NCBI RefSeq assembly: GCF_014904745.1
Contig: NZ_JACZCS010000021.1
Span: 32,560 to 96,559, forward strand
Origin: Oricola nitratireducens
GTDB lineage: Bacteria > Pseudomonadota > Alphaproteobacteria > Rhizobiales > Rhizobiaceae
Direction: 5' to 3'
Length of the DNA stretch: 64,000 nt
In this document: in pieces, positions 25,240-34,212 of the stretch
How the letters are laid out: each line of letters begins with the position of its first letter
Position numbering within the stretch: the stretch's first letter is position 1
Position numbers and translations under genes: made by a program
The notes under the pieces: generated by a model
What the model was told of the DNA's origin: nothing
Databases searched by the model: none
What the model saw: the letters and a program-made list of their open reading frames with translations, nothing else

Positions 25240-26511
25240 TTGGTCCAGTCGATACTCATATTCACGCTCGGTTTTCTCGCAGCCGCGCTTCTCGCGCTCA
25301 TGGTCGCCCCGGCCATATGGAGGCGTGCGGTCTATTTGACGCGCAAGCGCATCGAGGCAGCCCTTCCGCTCACAGCCAATGAACTGAATGCCGAAAAGGA
25401 CAAGTTGCGCGCCGAACACGCGATGGCGGTCCGGCGCGTCGAGATGCGCGTGCGCAAATTGCGCGAGGAGGGCGCGGGCCAGAAGATTGCGTTCGAGGAA
25501 CAGGCCGACAGGCTGCGCAAGGTCGAAAAGGAACTCGCCGAAAGCGCGGCGAACGGTGTCCGCCTGGAAGGTGAACTCGACGATCTGACCGGCCGGTACC
25601 ATGAACAGACGACCAATCTTTCCGAAATCTCGATCCTGCTTGAATCGACGCGTACCGAACTGGAGATACGTACCGACGAGTTGAAATCAGCCAATCGAGA
25701 GCTGCGGGAACGGGCCCGGCTTCTGGAGGAAAAGGACCAGGAACTGGAGGCCGCGGCGCGGCGGATGGAGGTCTACAAGACCGAGATCGCCGAGCGCGAC
25801 GCCTATATCGAGACCCTTAAAACGACGATCAAGGGCCTTAAGGAAACACGCAAGCAATTGCAGCGCGAAATCAATACGTCGCAAACGGAAGGCCGGGCGA
25901 CCGGCGACATGCTGAAGACCGAGCGCAAGCGCTTCGCCCAGATGGAAGCCAAGCTGGAACAGTCGATCGCGCAGATTTCGGTGCTCGAGGAGAAACTCGA
26001 GCGGCGCGAAAAGGAACTGAAGCGGGCGCGCGAGCAGGGTGGCATCAGCGAAACCGAATTCCAGGCGCTGGAAGGGCGCGCGCTGGCTGCCGAGAAGGAC
26101 CGGGAGAAGCAGGAAAAGCAAATCGCCGAAATGACGACACGGATCGACCGGCTGATGTCCGCGACATTCGGCGAAAAGGAGCAGGGGGCGATGTTCGAGG
26201 AATTGCAGGCCAAGATGGCGCAACAGTCGGTCGCCATGAAGACCCTGGAAGCAGAGCGCGACAGGTTGAAACAGGAGCTTGCTTCCGCGACGACAGGCGA
26301 AACGGGGGGCGGCGACGCGGAATTGCGCGAGAAACTCAACCAGTTGGCCGCTGAGGTCGTCGCCATGGCGGCGCGGCTCGAAGGGCCGCAGTCGCGGATC
26401 AACACGTTGCTCGCCGACGAAACCATGCCGCCGCCGGGCGGTGTCATCAGCCTCGCAGAACGGATCAAGGCGCTGCAGCGCAGCGCCAACGCCCAGCGCA
26501 ACAGCGCCTGA
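25240..26511 (+). CDS. Membrane-anchored coiled-coil protein of unknown function
   Basis: 423 residues from a TTG start with AAGGA about 9 bases upstream. A single N-terminal membrane helix (residues 4-25) is followed by about 350 residues of nearly continuous coiled coil rich in Glu, Lys and Arg, then a short Pro-containing tail. The topology resembles bacterial structural or scaffolding proteins with one anchor and a long cytoplasmic rod. I do not recognise a family. It sits alone between eipA and a convergent rRNA/tRNA methyltransferase gene. Confidence 0.75.
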   Translation: MVQSILIFTLGFLAAALLALMVAPAIWRRAVYLTRKRIEAALPLTANELNAEKDKLRAEHAMAVRRVEMRVRKLREEGAGQKIAFEEQADRLRKVEKELAESAANGVRLEGELDDLTGRYHEQTTNLSEISILLESTRTELEIRTDELKSANRELRERARLLEEKDQELEAAARRMEVYKTEIAERDAYIETLKTTIKGLKETRKQLQREINTSQTEGRATGDMLKTERKRFAQMEAKLEQSIAQISVLEEKLERREKELKRAREQGGISETEFQALEGRALAAEKDREKQEKQIAEMTTRIDRLMSATFGEKEQGAMFEELQAKMAQQSVAMKTLEAERDRLKQELASATTGETGGGDAELREKLNQLAAEVVAMAARLEGPQSRINTLLADETMPPPGGVISLAERIKALQRSANAQRNSA

Positions 26512-26513
26512 AC

Positions 26514-27335
26514 CTAGGCCTTGGCGCGCCGCAGTTGCAACTGGTGCAGCGCGACCGCGCCGGCTGTTGCGACATTGAGGCTGTCGAAGCCCGGCGCCAT
26601 CGCGATCGACAGCGTTTCCAGCCGTTCCAGCCATTCGCTTGCCAGCCCGTGGCCTTCGCTGCCGAGCACGAGCGCCTGGCGTTCGGAAGGCTGCCAGTCG
26701 CCGATGCCGATACGGCCGGCGGGCGAGAGGGCGGCGATCGCAAAACCGTTTGCATCCAGAGCCGACACCGCCTTTTCCATTGACGCGGCCCGGTAGAAGG
26801 GGATGCGCAACACGCCGCCGACCGACACGCGGATCGCCTTGCGATAGAGCGGATCGCAGCATTCCGGATCGATCAGGACGGCATCGACGCCGAAGGCGGC
26901 GGCATTGCGGAAGATACCGCCCATATTGTCATGATTGGAAATCGCCGACAGCACCAGCACGGTCTTCCATGCGGCCGGAAGCAGTTCCGGCAGGACCGCG
27001 ATCCCGGCGGGAACGCGGGCAGCGGCGAGGATGCCGCGATGCATGTGAAAGCCGGCGATCGCATCCATCGCGGCCTGTGTCGCGCAGTAGACCGGGATTT
27101 CCGCGGGCAGGGCTTCGATCAGGGGCGCGATGCCGGCAAGGCGGTTTTCGAGCACCAGCAGCGAATGGACCGGAAAGCGGTTCTGTCTCACCAGAACCTG
27201 CAGCACCGTCTTGCCCTCGGCGATGAAATGTCCCTGCCGGCGGACGAGATCGCGCTCGCGGATGTCGCGGTAGATCTCGATCCTCGGATCCAGCGGATCG
27301 ACGATCCGGGTCAGGCGGTCGTCAGGAAGCGTCAT
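26514..27335 (-). CDS. SpoU/TrmH-family RNA 2'-O-methyltransferase
   Basis: 273 residues. An N-terminal substrate-binding part (residues 1-105, with RRQGHFIAEGKTVL) precedes the trefoil-knot catalytic domain. Its three motifs are seen: NHDNMGGIFRNAAAFG, ALVLGSEGHGL and SLNVATAGAVALHQ. The enzyme methylates a ribose in rRNA or tRNA using S-adenosylmethionine; the target base cannot be assigned. Its start overlaps the 3' end of the next minus-strand gene by 14 bases, so it is the last gene of a three-gene operon with the PEP-mutase-like and HugZ-like genes. Confidence 0.85.
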   Translation of the reverse strand: MTLPDDRLTRIVDPLDPRIEIYRDIRERDLVRRQGHFIAEGKTVLQVLVRQNRFPVHSLLVLENRLAGIAPLIEALPAEIPVYCATQAAMDAIAGFHMHRGILAAARVPAGIAVLPELLPAAWKTVLVLSAISNHDNMGGIFRNAAAFGVDAVLIDPECCDPLYRKAIRVSVGGVLRIPFYRAASMEKAVSALDANGFAIAALSPAGRIGIGDWQPSERQALVLGSEGHGLASEWLERLETLSIAMAPGFDSLNVATAGAVALHQLQLRRAKA

Positions 27336-28161
27336 CTGCGCCCTTGAGCAGCAATGCGTCGGTCTCGCTTCCCGGCGTCACGGCGAGCAACGGGGAAAAA
27401 TCGCCAATGCCGAGCATGGCAGTCGTGGCGTCGACGATGACCTTGTGCGTGGCGCGGGCGACGGCCGATCCGACGCTGATTCGGCGCACGCCGGCTGCAG
27501 CGAATTCGTCTTTCGAAAATTTGGCGAACCGGCCTGCAGCGAGCCCATTGACGGGCCGAGAGACGCTGTCGACGATCCGTTTCAGGCTCGCCATGTCCGG
27601 CGGCATGGGGACATAGAGAAGATCGGCGCCGGCCGCTTCGAACGCCTTGATCCGGCGGATGGCCTCGCCGGTATCGTAGGCGCCGTTCATGACGCCGTCG
27701 GCGCGAGCGCAGAACACGAAAGGCCGGCCGAGCGCCCTGGCCGCGGCGGCCGCGGCGCGTACGCGTTCGACGGCGAGATCGAATTCATAGGCCGGATTGC
27801 CGTCGACCATCATCGTGTCCTCGATCGAACAGCCCGACAGGCCGATCTCGGCGGCAAGGCGGATCGTTTCGGCAACGCCGTCGGGATCGTCGGTGAAACC
27901 GTTCTCGAAATCGCCGGAGACGGGCAATGGCGTCGCCGCGATGATGGTTTCGGCGTGCGCAAGGGCCTCGTCGCGGGTCACATGACCCATGTCGGGCCGG
28001 CCGAGCGTGAAGGCAAATCCGGCGCTGGTGGTCGCAAGCGCCTTCGCGCCAAGGGCGGCCATGATACGCGCGGAGCCCACGTCCCACGGATTGGGAATGA
28101 CGAAACAGCCGCTCTGATGCAGGGCGTGGAAATTCTCGTGGCGGGCGGCAAGCGGTGTCAT
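27322..28161 (-). CDS. Isocitrate lyase / PEP mutase-family protein
   Basis: 279 residues of TIM-barrel fold from ATG 28161. It has family features IPNPWDVGSARIMAALGAKA, the acidic metal-site region SGDFENGF and the Glu-Asp pair in CSIEDTM. The lyase Cys-containing KKCGH motif is absent; the equivalent region reads FENGFTDDPDG. It therefore belongs to the large PEP-mutase group of uncertain substrates (oxaloacetate hydrolase, 2-methylisocitrate lyase-like, phosphonate enzymes). It overlaps both neighbours, by 4 bases with the HugZ-like gene and 14 with the methyltransferase gene. Confidence 0.75.
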   Translation of the reverse strand: MTPLAARHENFHALHQSGCFVIPNPWDVGSARIMAALGAKALATTSAGFAFTLGRPDMGHVTRDEALAHAETIIAATPLPVSGDFENGFTDDPDGVAETIRLAAEIGLSGCSIEDTMMVDGNPAYEFDLAVERVRAAAAAARALGRPFVFCARADGVMNGAYDTGEAIRRIKAFEAAGADLLYVPMPPDMASLKRIVDSVSRPVNGLAAGRFAKFSKDEFAAAGVRRISVGSAVARATHKVIVDATTAMLGIGDFSPLLAVTPGSETDALLLKGADDAS

Positions 28162-28946
28162 GTGTTTCCTCCGAGTTTCTCGCGCGCGTCCTTGGCCATT
28201 TCGGCGAGAACCGTGCGCAGTTTGGCGGCGGTTTCGAGCGGAGCCGAAAACCAGACCCGGCATGTGCGGTCGCCGTCGACCAGATCGAGGCCTTCGGCAT
28301 CGAGCGCCGCCAGCCGCCAATAGCCCGATCCGGCCCTGGCGAAGCATCGCGCATAGAGGTCGAGCGCGGATTTGTGGTCTTCGTTCATGTGGTCGATGGC
28401 GCTTTCCTCGATCTCGGCGATGCCGGCATTGTCGCCCTTCGGCGCGAGATCGGCGGCGGTCAGTTCATAGGCCTTGCCGAAACCGCCATTCAGGCTGGCG
28501 CGGACGATATCGAGCCTGAAGAAGGAAAAGTCTCCGAAATCGACATAGAGCGCGGCCTTCGGATGGCGGGCGAGGTAGCGGCGGCGGATGCGGGCATGTT
28601 CGGCGCCGCCGCGTTCGACCTGGCGGGCGCGCGCGAAAAGCGAGATGCGCGGATGGGCGAGCGGGTCGCCCTTGCCGACTTCGCCGACCAGCAGCGAACA
28701 GCGCGGTTCCTCGACGATGGCCCGGGTGTGCCAGGACAGCGTCGAGACGAGAATGACGGGCGTGCCGTCGAAATCGGTTGCGAGCGCCACGCGGCTGGCG
28801 CTGGGGAAACCGCTTTCGGGCACGATGACCGCGAGCGCACCGTGGCGCGCGGTTGCAACAAGCGTGCGGGCTTGCCGGATCGCCTCGTCGTCGGTTTCGC
28901 GGATCAGCTGTTTCGGCTTGTCGGTTCTGTCTTCGCTGGCGCCCAT
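28158..28946 (-). CDS. HugZ-like heme/flavin-binding protein (pyridoxamine-phosphate-oxidase fold plus DUF2470)
   Basis: 262 residues from ATG 28946. The first ~150 residues form the split-barrel fold of the PNPOx/HugZ family (GFPSASRVALATDFDGTPVI, HTRAIVEEPRCSLLVGE). The C-terminal DUF2470 part contains the conserved HMNEDHKSALDLYA. HugZ proteins take part in heme utilisation in some bacteria, while others bind flavin; either is possible. It is the first gene of the minus-strand operon and overlaps the following gene by 4 bases. Confidence 0.75.
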   Translation of the reverse strand: MGASEDRTDKPKQLIRETDDEAIRQARTLVATARHGALAVIVPESGFPSASRVALATDFDGTPVILVSTLSWHTRAIVEEPRCSLLVGEVGKGDPLAHPRISLFARARQVERGGAEHARIRRRYLARHPKAALYVDFGDFSFFRLDIVRASLNGGFGKAYELTAADLAPKGDNAGIAEIEESAIDHMNEDHKSALDLYARCFARAGSGYWRLAALDAEGLDLVDGDRTCRVWFSAPLETAAKLRTVLAEMAKDAREKLGGNT

Positions 28947-29060
28947 GACAGTCGTTCTTTCATCTGTTGTTGATTGCCTCGTCAGGCGCATGGCCGCTTG
29001 CGCCGATTGCGTTTATGTCATCGAAATCGGGACAGCGAAAGGCAAGCCGGAACCGCGCTC

Positions 29061-29675
29061 ATGGCCAAGCTCTATTTTCACTACGCGACCATGAATGCCG
29101 GCAAGTCGACCATGCTGCTGCAGGCCTCCTTCAACTACCGCGAACGCGGCATGCATACGCTCCTGTTCGTCGCCGGCCATTACCGCAAGGAAAGCGACCT
29201 CGGCTATATCTCCTCGCGGGTCGGACTGGAAACGGACGCCGAGATGTTTCGCGACGGGGACGACCTTTACGAGCGCATCCGCGAGCATCACGAGTCGAAG
29301 ACGACGCATTGCGTGTTCGTCGACGAGGCGCAGTTTCTCGAAGAAGACCAGGTGTGGCAGCTTGCCAGGGTGGCCGACCGCCTTGGCATCCCGGTCATGT
29401 GTTACGGATTGCGCACCGATTTCCAGGGCAATCTCTTTTCCGGCTCGCAAGCGCTGTTGGCGCTTGCCGATGAATTGCGCGAGGTGCGCACGATCTGCCG
29501 TTGCGGCCGCAAGGCGACGATGGTCGTGCGGATCGGTCCGGACGGAAAGGTGGCGCGCGCCGGCGACCAAGTGGCGATCGGCAAGGATGCCTATGTCTCG
29601 CTGTGCCGCCGGCACTGGGAAGAGGAAATGGGCCGCGTCACAGCGGAAGACCTGATCGGCTTCTCCCGGTCCTGA
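29061..29675 (+). CDS. tdk: Thymidine kinase, type II
   Basis: 204 residues. It phosphorylates thymidine with ATP in the nucleotide salvage pathway. The P-loop is YATMNAGKSTMLLQ (residues 8-21). The Walker B and catalytic Glu lie in VFVDEAQFLEEDQV, and the structural zinc site in RTICRCGRKATM with CRRHWEEE near the end. ATG 29061 gives the canonical N-terminus MAKLYFHYATMNAGKST; an in-frame extension upstream is not conserved. Divergent from the HugZ-like gene. Confidence 0.93.
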   Translation: MAKLYFHYATMNAGKSTMLLQASFNYRERGMHTLLFVAGHYRKESDLGYISSRVGLETDAEMFRDGDDLYERIREHHESKTTHCVFVDEAQFLEEDQVWQLARVADRLGIPVMCYGLRTDFQGNLFSGSQALLALADELREVRTICRCGRKATMVVRIGPDGKVARAGDQVAIGKDAYVSLCRRHWEEEMGRVTAEDLIGFSRS

Positions 29676-29774
29676 CGCGCCGGGCTTGATACTTCAAATC
29701 GTCACCGCCTCGGTCTATATCCTATGACGCGACCTGGCCGGATATTCACGGCGGCGCATAAGGAGAGGGCATAA

Positions 29775-30863
29775 ATGGCGACCTTGCAGAACTTTGACGC
29801 CGAGATCGAGAAAACCAGGCAGGTCGTCGATGACATGCGCTCGAAGATCGAGCAGTCGGGAATCGTGCTGGAGAAATTCTCCAAGGCCGACCAGGCCATC
29901 GGCGACGCCGATTTCGACATCGAAAACGCCCGTATCCAGGACGTATTGCGCCAGCAAAAGGTGATGGAAGGCAATATCGCCGACCTGATCATCGGGCTGG
30001 AGGACGCGACGAACGTGTTCGGCGCGGAATTCGAGAGCATGAAGTCCTATTCCGGCTTCGAAAAGCTGATCGGCCTGTTTTCCAGGCAACGCATGCAGCG
30101 CATGCGCTCCGACCGGGTGCGCAACATGTCGCTGGCCGGCAATCTGCAGGAACTCCTGGCCAAGTCAGACACGATCGTCGGTATCCTGACCAACCAGAAG
30201 GATATTCTCGACCAGCGCTACTCGACGTCGGAGGACAGCCTGCGTTCCGTGATCGAGCGGCGCAAGAGCACGATGTCCGAACTGGAGACGACGCAGAAAC
30301 GCATCGAGGAACTGAACCCGATGCTGCTCGACATGGAAAACAGGATCGCCGCGACGACCAACCAGAAGGACCGCACGGAACTGGAAGGCGAACGCTCGAA
30401 ACTGGCAACCGAATACAACGAGATGCAGGCCAGGGAACAGACGATGCTGGCGGAAAGCCAGACGCTGGAACGCTACACCTCGATGTTCCAGACCTTCGTC
30501 GACTCGCTCAACAACCAGATCGCCGCACAACAGACGCTGATCAACAAGCTGACCATCGACACCGAGCAACGCATCGTCCTCTACAAGTCGCTGGAAGATT
30601 CGCTGAAGACCGCCGCCCAGCAGGATGTCGCGCACAAGATCAACACGCTCGGAAGCCAGGTCGACACCGCCGCCGAGACGACGATGGCCGGTATCGGGGC
30701 TGCAGCGCAGAAACACATCGGCGACCTGCTCGAAATGCACGAGAAGAACATGGTCGCGACGCAGGATATCCAGCGGCGCAAGAAACTCGCCGACGAGGCG
30801 TTCGCGCGCCGCTTCGACGAGGTGATGAAGAAGCACGACGCCGCCAATTATGTGCGCCAGTAG
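29775..30863 (+). CDS. Long coiled-coil protein, first gene of an uncharacterised six-gene AAA+ block
   Basis: 362 residues, no signal peptide and no membrane helix. Nearly the whole protein is predicted coiled coil, rich in Glu, Gln and Lys, with two breaks (around 85-110 and 205). It superficially resembles TelA-type toxic-anion-resistance proteins in helical content, but I do not see their signatures. A ribosome-binding site (AAGGAGAGG) precedes the ATG. It leads a tight same-strand cluster ending at 36617, with a gap of only 27 bases to the next gene. It may act as scaffold or adaptor for the AAA+ ATPase; this is inference. Confidence 0.75.
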   Translation: MATLQNFDAEIEKTRQVVDDMRSKIEQSGIVLEKFSKADQAIGDADFDIENARIQDVLRQQKVMEGNIADLIIGLEDATNVFGAEFESMKSYSGFEKLIGLFSRQRMQRMRSDRVRNMSLAGNLQELLAKSDTIVGILTNQKDILDQRYSTSEDSLRSVIERRKSTMSELETTQKRIEELNPMLLDMENRIAATTNQKDRTELEGERSKLATEYNEMQAREQTMLAESQTLERYTSMFQTFVDSLNNQIAAQQTLINKLTIDTEQRIVLYKSLEDSLKTAAQQDVAHKINTLGSQVDTAAETTMAGIGAAAQKHIGDLLEMHEKNMVATQDIQRRKKLADEAFARRFDEVMKKHDAANYVRQ

Positions 30864-30890
30864 GCGCCGCGGACAGGGGGCGGGTGAGCC

Positions 30891-32045
30891 GTGACACCAC
30901 AGGCATCCGCGACATCGCCGGTCGACCGTTATTTCGCCTCCATCGGCGCGGCGCTGGACGGGCTCGACATCTTCCTGCGCGACGATTCCTCGCCGCTCTA
31001 CAAGCACGGTCTCGTCGCCCAGATCGTGACCGAATATGTCGACCGGCTGGCGACCTCGTTCAATTGCTGGCGGCATCACCTCGACTACGCGAAATCGTTC
31101 CGCATCTCGCGCGCCGAGAGCGGCTTTCCGGTGTTCCAGAACGTGCTCGAACTGGAAAACGACCGCCGCACCGCCAAGGCCCGGCTCGGGGAGATCCCGG
31201 CGCCGGCCGCGCTGCGCGAGGACATGGCCGACTTCATCTTGCGCCACAAGGCCTTTCCCAAGGACCTGCAGCGCTCGATGGCCGAGCGACTCTACCTGGA
31301 AAACGTGCAGGAAGGCCATGTCTTCTCGCCGCTGGTGCTGCCGGAGACGGTCAAGGTCTCGGTCAATCCAAAGACCATGCGGCCCTATTACCTCGTCCAC
31401 TGGGGCGCGTTCGACGGGGCGTCGAACCTGCCGCTGGTCTACAATGTCATGGTCGAGGATTCCTCGCCGGACCTCGTCAAGCTGCTGGTGACGAAGGACG
31501 GCAAGCTCGATCCGTCCGTCGAGATCCCGCTGCCGGTCGGCGGCTTGCTCAATCCGAAACTGGCGCGCGAATTCGATGCCTTCGTCGAGCGCAATTCGGC
31601 CTATTCGCTGTCGCCGTCGACGATCGCGACCAATCTCGACCACGATTTTGAGACGCTGCATCCCAAGCAATTGCGCCGGATCGTGCTCGGGCCGTTCTAT
31701 TCGGCCGGCATCACGGAGCACAATCAGCGCGTCAATCACATCCTCGAGAAGGTCGGCAATCCGGCCAATGCCTGGCTTCTGACCTGGACGATCCAGGACA
31801 TCTTTTCGAAATCCGAGAAACCGGCGCGCAACGGGTTGTGGTCATCGGAGCCGGCGCGCGAGGAATTCCATATCGAGACCAGCGATCTCGAAGCGGCGCG
31901 CATGGGCGTTTCGGCCTACGAGAAACACGCTCTAATCCCGCACGAGGCCTATCAGGCGCTTTATGCCGCGGGCGAAACGCAAAGCGTGTTCGAAGGCTAT
32001 CAGACGCATATCATTTCCGGCGGGGAGGTGATTTCCGATGTGTGA
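30891..32045 (+). CDS. Conserved protein of unknown function, second gene of the AAA+ block
   Basis: 384 residues from a GTG start with GGGGCGGG upstream. No signal peptide or membrane segment. The first 150 residues are helical. A probable beta-rich middle (residues 155-240) contains YYLVHWGAFDGASNLPLVYN and IPLPVGGLLNPKL, followed by a mixed C-terminal part. I recognise no catalytic motif or named family. The stop overlaps the start of the following 62-residue gene by 8 bases, indicating translational coupling. Its constant partners, if the block is conserved, are the coiled-coil protein and the AAA+ ATPase. Confidence 0.75.
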   Translation: MTPQASATSPVDRYFASIGAALDGLDIFLRDDSSPLYKHGLVAQIVTEYVDRLATSFNCWRHHLDYAKSFRISRAESGFPVFQNVLELENDRRTAKARLGEIPAPAALREDMADFILRHKAFPKDLQRSMAERLYLENVQEGHVFSPLVLPETVKVSVNPKTMRPYYLVHWGAFDGASNLPLVYNVMVEDSSPDLVKLLVTKDGKLDPSVEIPLPVGGLLNPKLAREFDAFVERNSAYSLSPSTIATNLDHDFETLHPKQLRRIVLGPFYSAGITEHNQRVNHILEKVGNPANAWLLTWTIQDIFSKSEKPARNGLWSSEPAREEFHIETSDLEAARMGVSAYEKHALIPHEAYQALYAAGETQSVFEGYQTHIISGGEVISDV

Positions 32046-32226
32046 CCGCTGCCTGATCGACTTTCTTATGTATGGCGAACCGGTCGAGCACGAAGCTCCC
32101 GTCTTCGAGAAGGGACGTTTCCAGGCGAAGGTGGTGGAGACTTCCAGTGATGCCGAAGATCAGGATGCGCCTTCCGTTCGCAGGAAAAGCGCGGATGCCC
32201 CGAAAGCCCGGCGCGACCAGGAGTAG
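32038..32226 (+). CDS. Small protein with N-terminal CxxC, third gene of the AAA+ block
   Basis: 62 residues beginning MCDRCLIDFLMYGEPV, with a CxxC pair at residues 2 and 5. The second half is hydrophilic and charged, probably disordered (SSDAEDQDAPSVRRKSADAP). The ATG overlaps the upstream stop, and the AAA+ gene starts 3 bases after its own stop with a GACCAGGAG ribosome-binding region. This tight coupling on both sides supports a real gene. The CxxC could bind metal or form a disulfide. No family is known to me. Confidence 0.65.
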   Translation: MCDRCLIDFLMYGEPVEHEAPVFEKGRFQAKVVETSSDAEDQDAPSVRRKSADAPKARRDQE

Positions 32227-32229
32227 AGC

Positions 32230-34143
32230 ATGGATATCGGCCTGACCCGCATCGACGAGGACGACATCGCCAGGCACCGCGCGACGGCGCAGAGCTTCGT
32301 GACGCGGATCATCGTCATGGAGGATGCGGGCGACAAGTCCGGCACGGCGCTTGCCGGCACGGGCCGGCGCTTCGTCTCGACGGTCTCGACGGGCGGCGTG
32401 CGCCGGACGCGCGAAGTGGAACTGATGAAGCAGATCGGCGCGGTGCGTCCCGACGACCAGATGCTGACCCCGGTGCAGCATAATCTGCTGTATCGCACGC
32501 GGCGCGGTATCGCCGTTGCACTCGCGGTCGCCGACGTCTTTGCGCGCCAGACGGAGCTGGAAAGCCTGCAGGCGCGCAACCTATCGGCGCCGCTGCAGGG
32601 CGACGACGCGGTGCGCTTCAAGACGCTGGTCAACGCGGCGGCCTATGTCGCGGCGTTCACGCTGGCGGCCTATCTGCTGCAGATGCTCGATGGCGGGACC
32701 GAGCCGGTCAACGATCCCGACGAACCCGAATTTTTGTTCGACACGGCGCAGGACGCGTTGAAGTCGATGGTCGCCGGTTTGGCTAAAGCCATCGACGGGG
32801 CGGCCGACGAGACGACGATGCTGCAGCGGGCAAAAGCCTTCGCTCGCGTGTCCGTCGACGGGCTGCTCGGGCGGCGCGGCCGGTTCACCGGGCTTGGCGC
32901 CTTCGAGAACAGCCATATCCGTATCGAGGCGGACGATTTCACGCTCGACGGTTTCGACGTGGCGCCCGGCCAGCGTCGCAAGCCGCTGGTCATGCAGTTC
33001 AAGCAGCCGAACGAGATCATCGGCAACCATATCGCCAAATACCAGGCGACGAAGCTCGCCAAGATGCTGGTCGCCTATGATTTCGACCGGCAACTCAATC
33101 CGTTCGTGGACCTCGGCGGGTTTCTCTTCACCTTCATCGGCGACGGCGCGCCCGGCACCGGCAAGACGATCCTGATCCAGATGATCGCCGGCTTGATCAA
33201 CGGCTACTGCGACGTCGCCGGTTACCCGTTCCACTACGAGAATTTCGGCGTCGACCAGATTTCCTCCTATCAGGGCAAGTCGGGTCAGAACTGCAAGGAA
33301 TTCGTCAACACGATCGTCAATCCGAAGGCGATCGGCTTCGGCACGATCGACGATATCGACCAGGTCGCGGCGAAACGATCCGATGACCGGGCGTCCGCCG
33401 GCCAGCACGAGGTGACGGGCGTGCTGATGGAGAGTTTCGCCGGCGCGACGACGGTCGTGCGCGGGAACTGCTCCTTCGGCATGTTTTCCAACTATCCGGA
33501 GAATGTCGACGACGCGCTGCGCCAGCGTGCCGGGGCGCGCTGGCTGGTCGACGGGCCGCAGACCGAGGACGATTACATCGACATCTTCGTTCTGCTCGCC
33601 GGCAAGAACCATTCGATCCCGCTCGGCGACCATGATCTCTATGCGGCGCAGGCGATCAGACAAGCCGTCGCCACCGCCTATGAGGGCCATGACCGGCCAA
33701 AGGAGGACGGGCTGCTGGCCGTCTACGAGCGGTTCATGGAGGAGCGCGGCGAGCCGAAGACGATGGCGGATGTCGGCGATTATCTGCACCGCATCAAGCT
33801 GGCCGAGCCGCGCATTACCGGCCGCGCGATCAAGAACATCACAGACGCGATCAAGATGCGGGCGATGGACATCGACCTGCCGGACGAGTGGTTCGAGACG
33901 CCGGGGGCGTTCATGCACAAGCCCTATGACGAGAAGAAAGCGATGATCGAGGAACTGCGCGGGCCGTTCACGATGGCGATGGTGATGCAGGAGATCAATC
34001 GCTATGCCGATTCCGAATTCCGCTACACCGACAAGTCGGACGCCGCCGCCGTCGCGACCATCATCCGCAACGAGCGCCTGCGCGAGCGCGCCGCGCGTGA
34101 GATCGCGGAACTGAAGGCGAAGGGGCTGTGGAATGGTGCGTAG
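32230..34143 (+). CDS. AAA+ ATPase, core of an uncharacterised six-gene block
   Basis: 637 residues. An N-terminal helical part (1-250) is followed by an AAA+ module: Walker A GAPGTGKT at 306-313, Walker B region IGFGTIDDIDQ at about 368-378 (Asp-Asp in place of the common Asp-Glu), sensor-1-like N421 (FSNYPENVDDALRQR) and likely Arg fingers at R431/R433. The insertion SSYQGKSGQNCKEFVNTI lies between the Walker motifs. The C-terminal lid is helical and charged. It probably forms a ring remodelling a protein partner at the membrane, given the DUF2333 gene in the same block. Not a member of the MoxR or Clp families by sequence style. The function is unknown. Confidence 0.85.
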   Translation: MDIGLTRIDEDDIARHRATAQSFVTRIIVMEDAGDKSGTALAGTGRRFVSTVSTGGVRRTREVELMKQIGAVRPDDQMLTPVQHNLLYRTRRGIAVALAVADVFARQTELESLQARNLSAPLQGDDAVRFKTLVNAAAYVAAFTLAAYLLQMLDGGTEPVNDPDEPEFLFDTAQDALKSMVAGLAKAIDGAADETTMLQRAKAFARVSVDGLLGRRGRFTGLGAFENSHIRIEADDFTLDGFDVAPGQRRKPLVMQFKQPNEIIGNHIAKYQATKLAKMLVAYDFDRQLNPFVDLGGFLFTFIGDGAPGTGKTILIQMIAGLINGYCDVAGYPFHYENFGVDQISSYQGKSGQNCKEFVNTIVNPKAIGFGTIDDIDQVAAKRSDDRASAGQHEVTGVLMESFAGATTVVRGNCSFGMFSNYPENVDDALRQRAGARWLVDGPQTEDDYIDIFVLLAGKNHSIPLGDHDLYAAQAIRQAVATAYEGHDRPKEDGLLAVYERFMEERGEPKTMADVGDYLHRIKLAEPRITGRAIKNITDAIKMRAMDIDLPDEWFETPGAFMHKPYDEKKAMIEELRGPFTMAMVMQEINRYADSEFRYTDKSDAAAVATIIRNERLRERAAREIAELKAKGLWNGA

Positions 34144-34174
34144 CCGCCGACCCCGTTCCTTTCAAAACAAAAGG

Positions 34175-34204
34175 CACAATCTTCCCGCGGGCGGGAAGAT
34201 TGTG
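34175..34204 (+). promoter_or_regulatory. Perfect 14-bp intercistronic hairpin before the fifth gene of the AAA+ block
   Basis: CACAATCTTCCCGC (34175-34188) and its exact complement GCGGGAAGATTGTG (34191-34204) form a long stem with a tiny loop. The 3' arm abuts the ribosome-binding site GGGAGG (34204-34209) of the gene starting at 34213. There is no T-run, so it is more likely to shape mRNA stability or translation than to end transcription. Confidence 0.7.
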
Positions 34205-34212
34205 GGAGGCGC

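Noticed and set aside
30165..31739. 524-codon minus-strand frame opposite the first two genes of the AAA+ block
   Set aside because: Shadow of the coiled-coil and second genes, which are coupled by spacing with the rest of the block.
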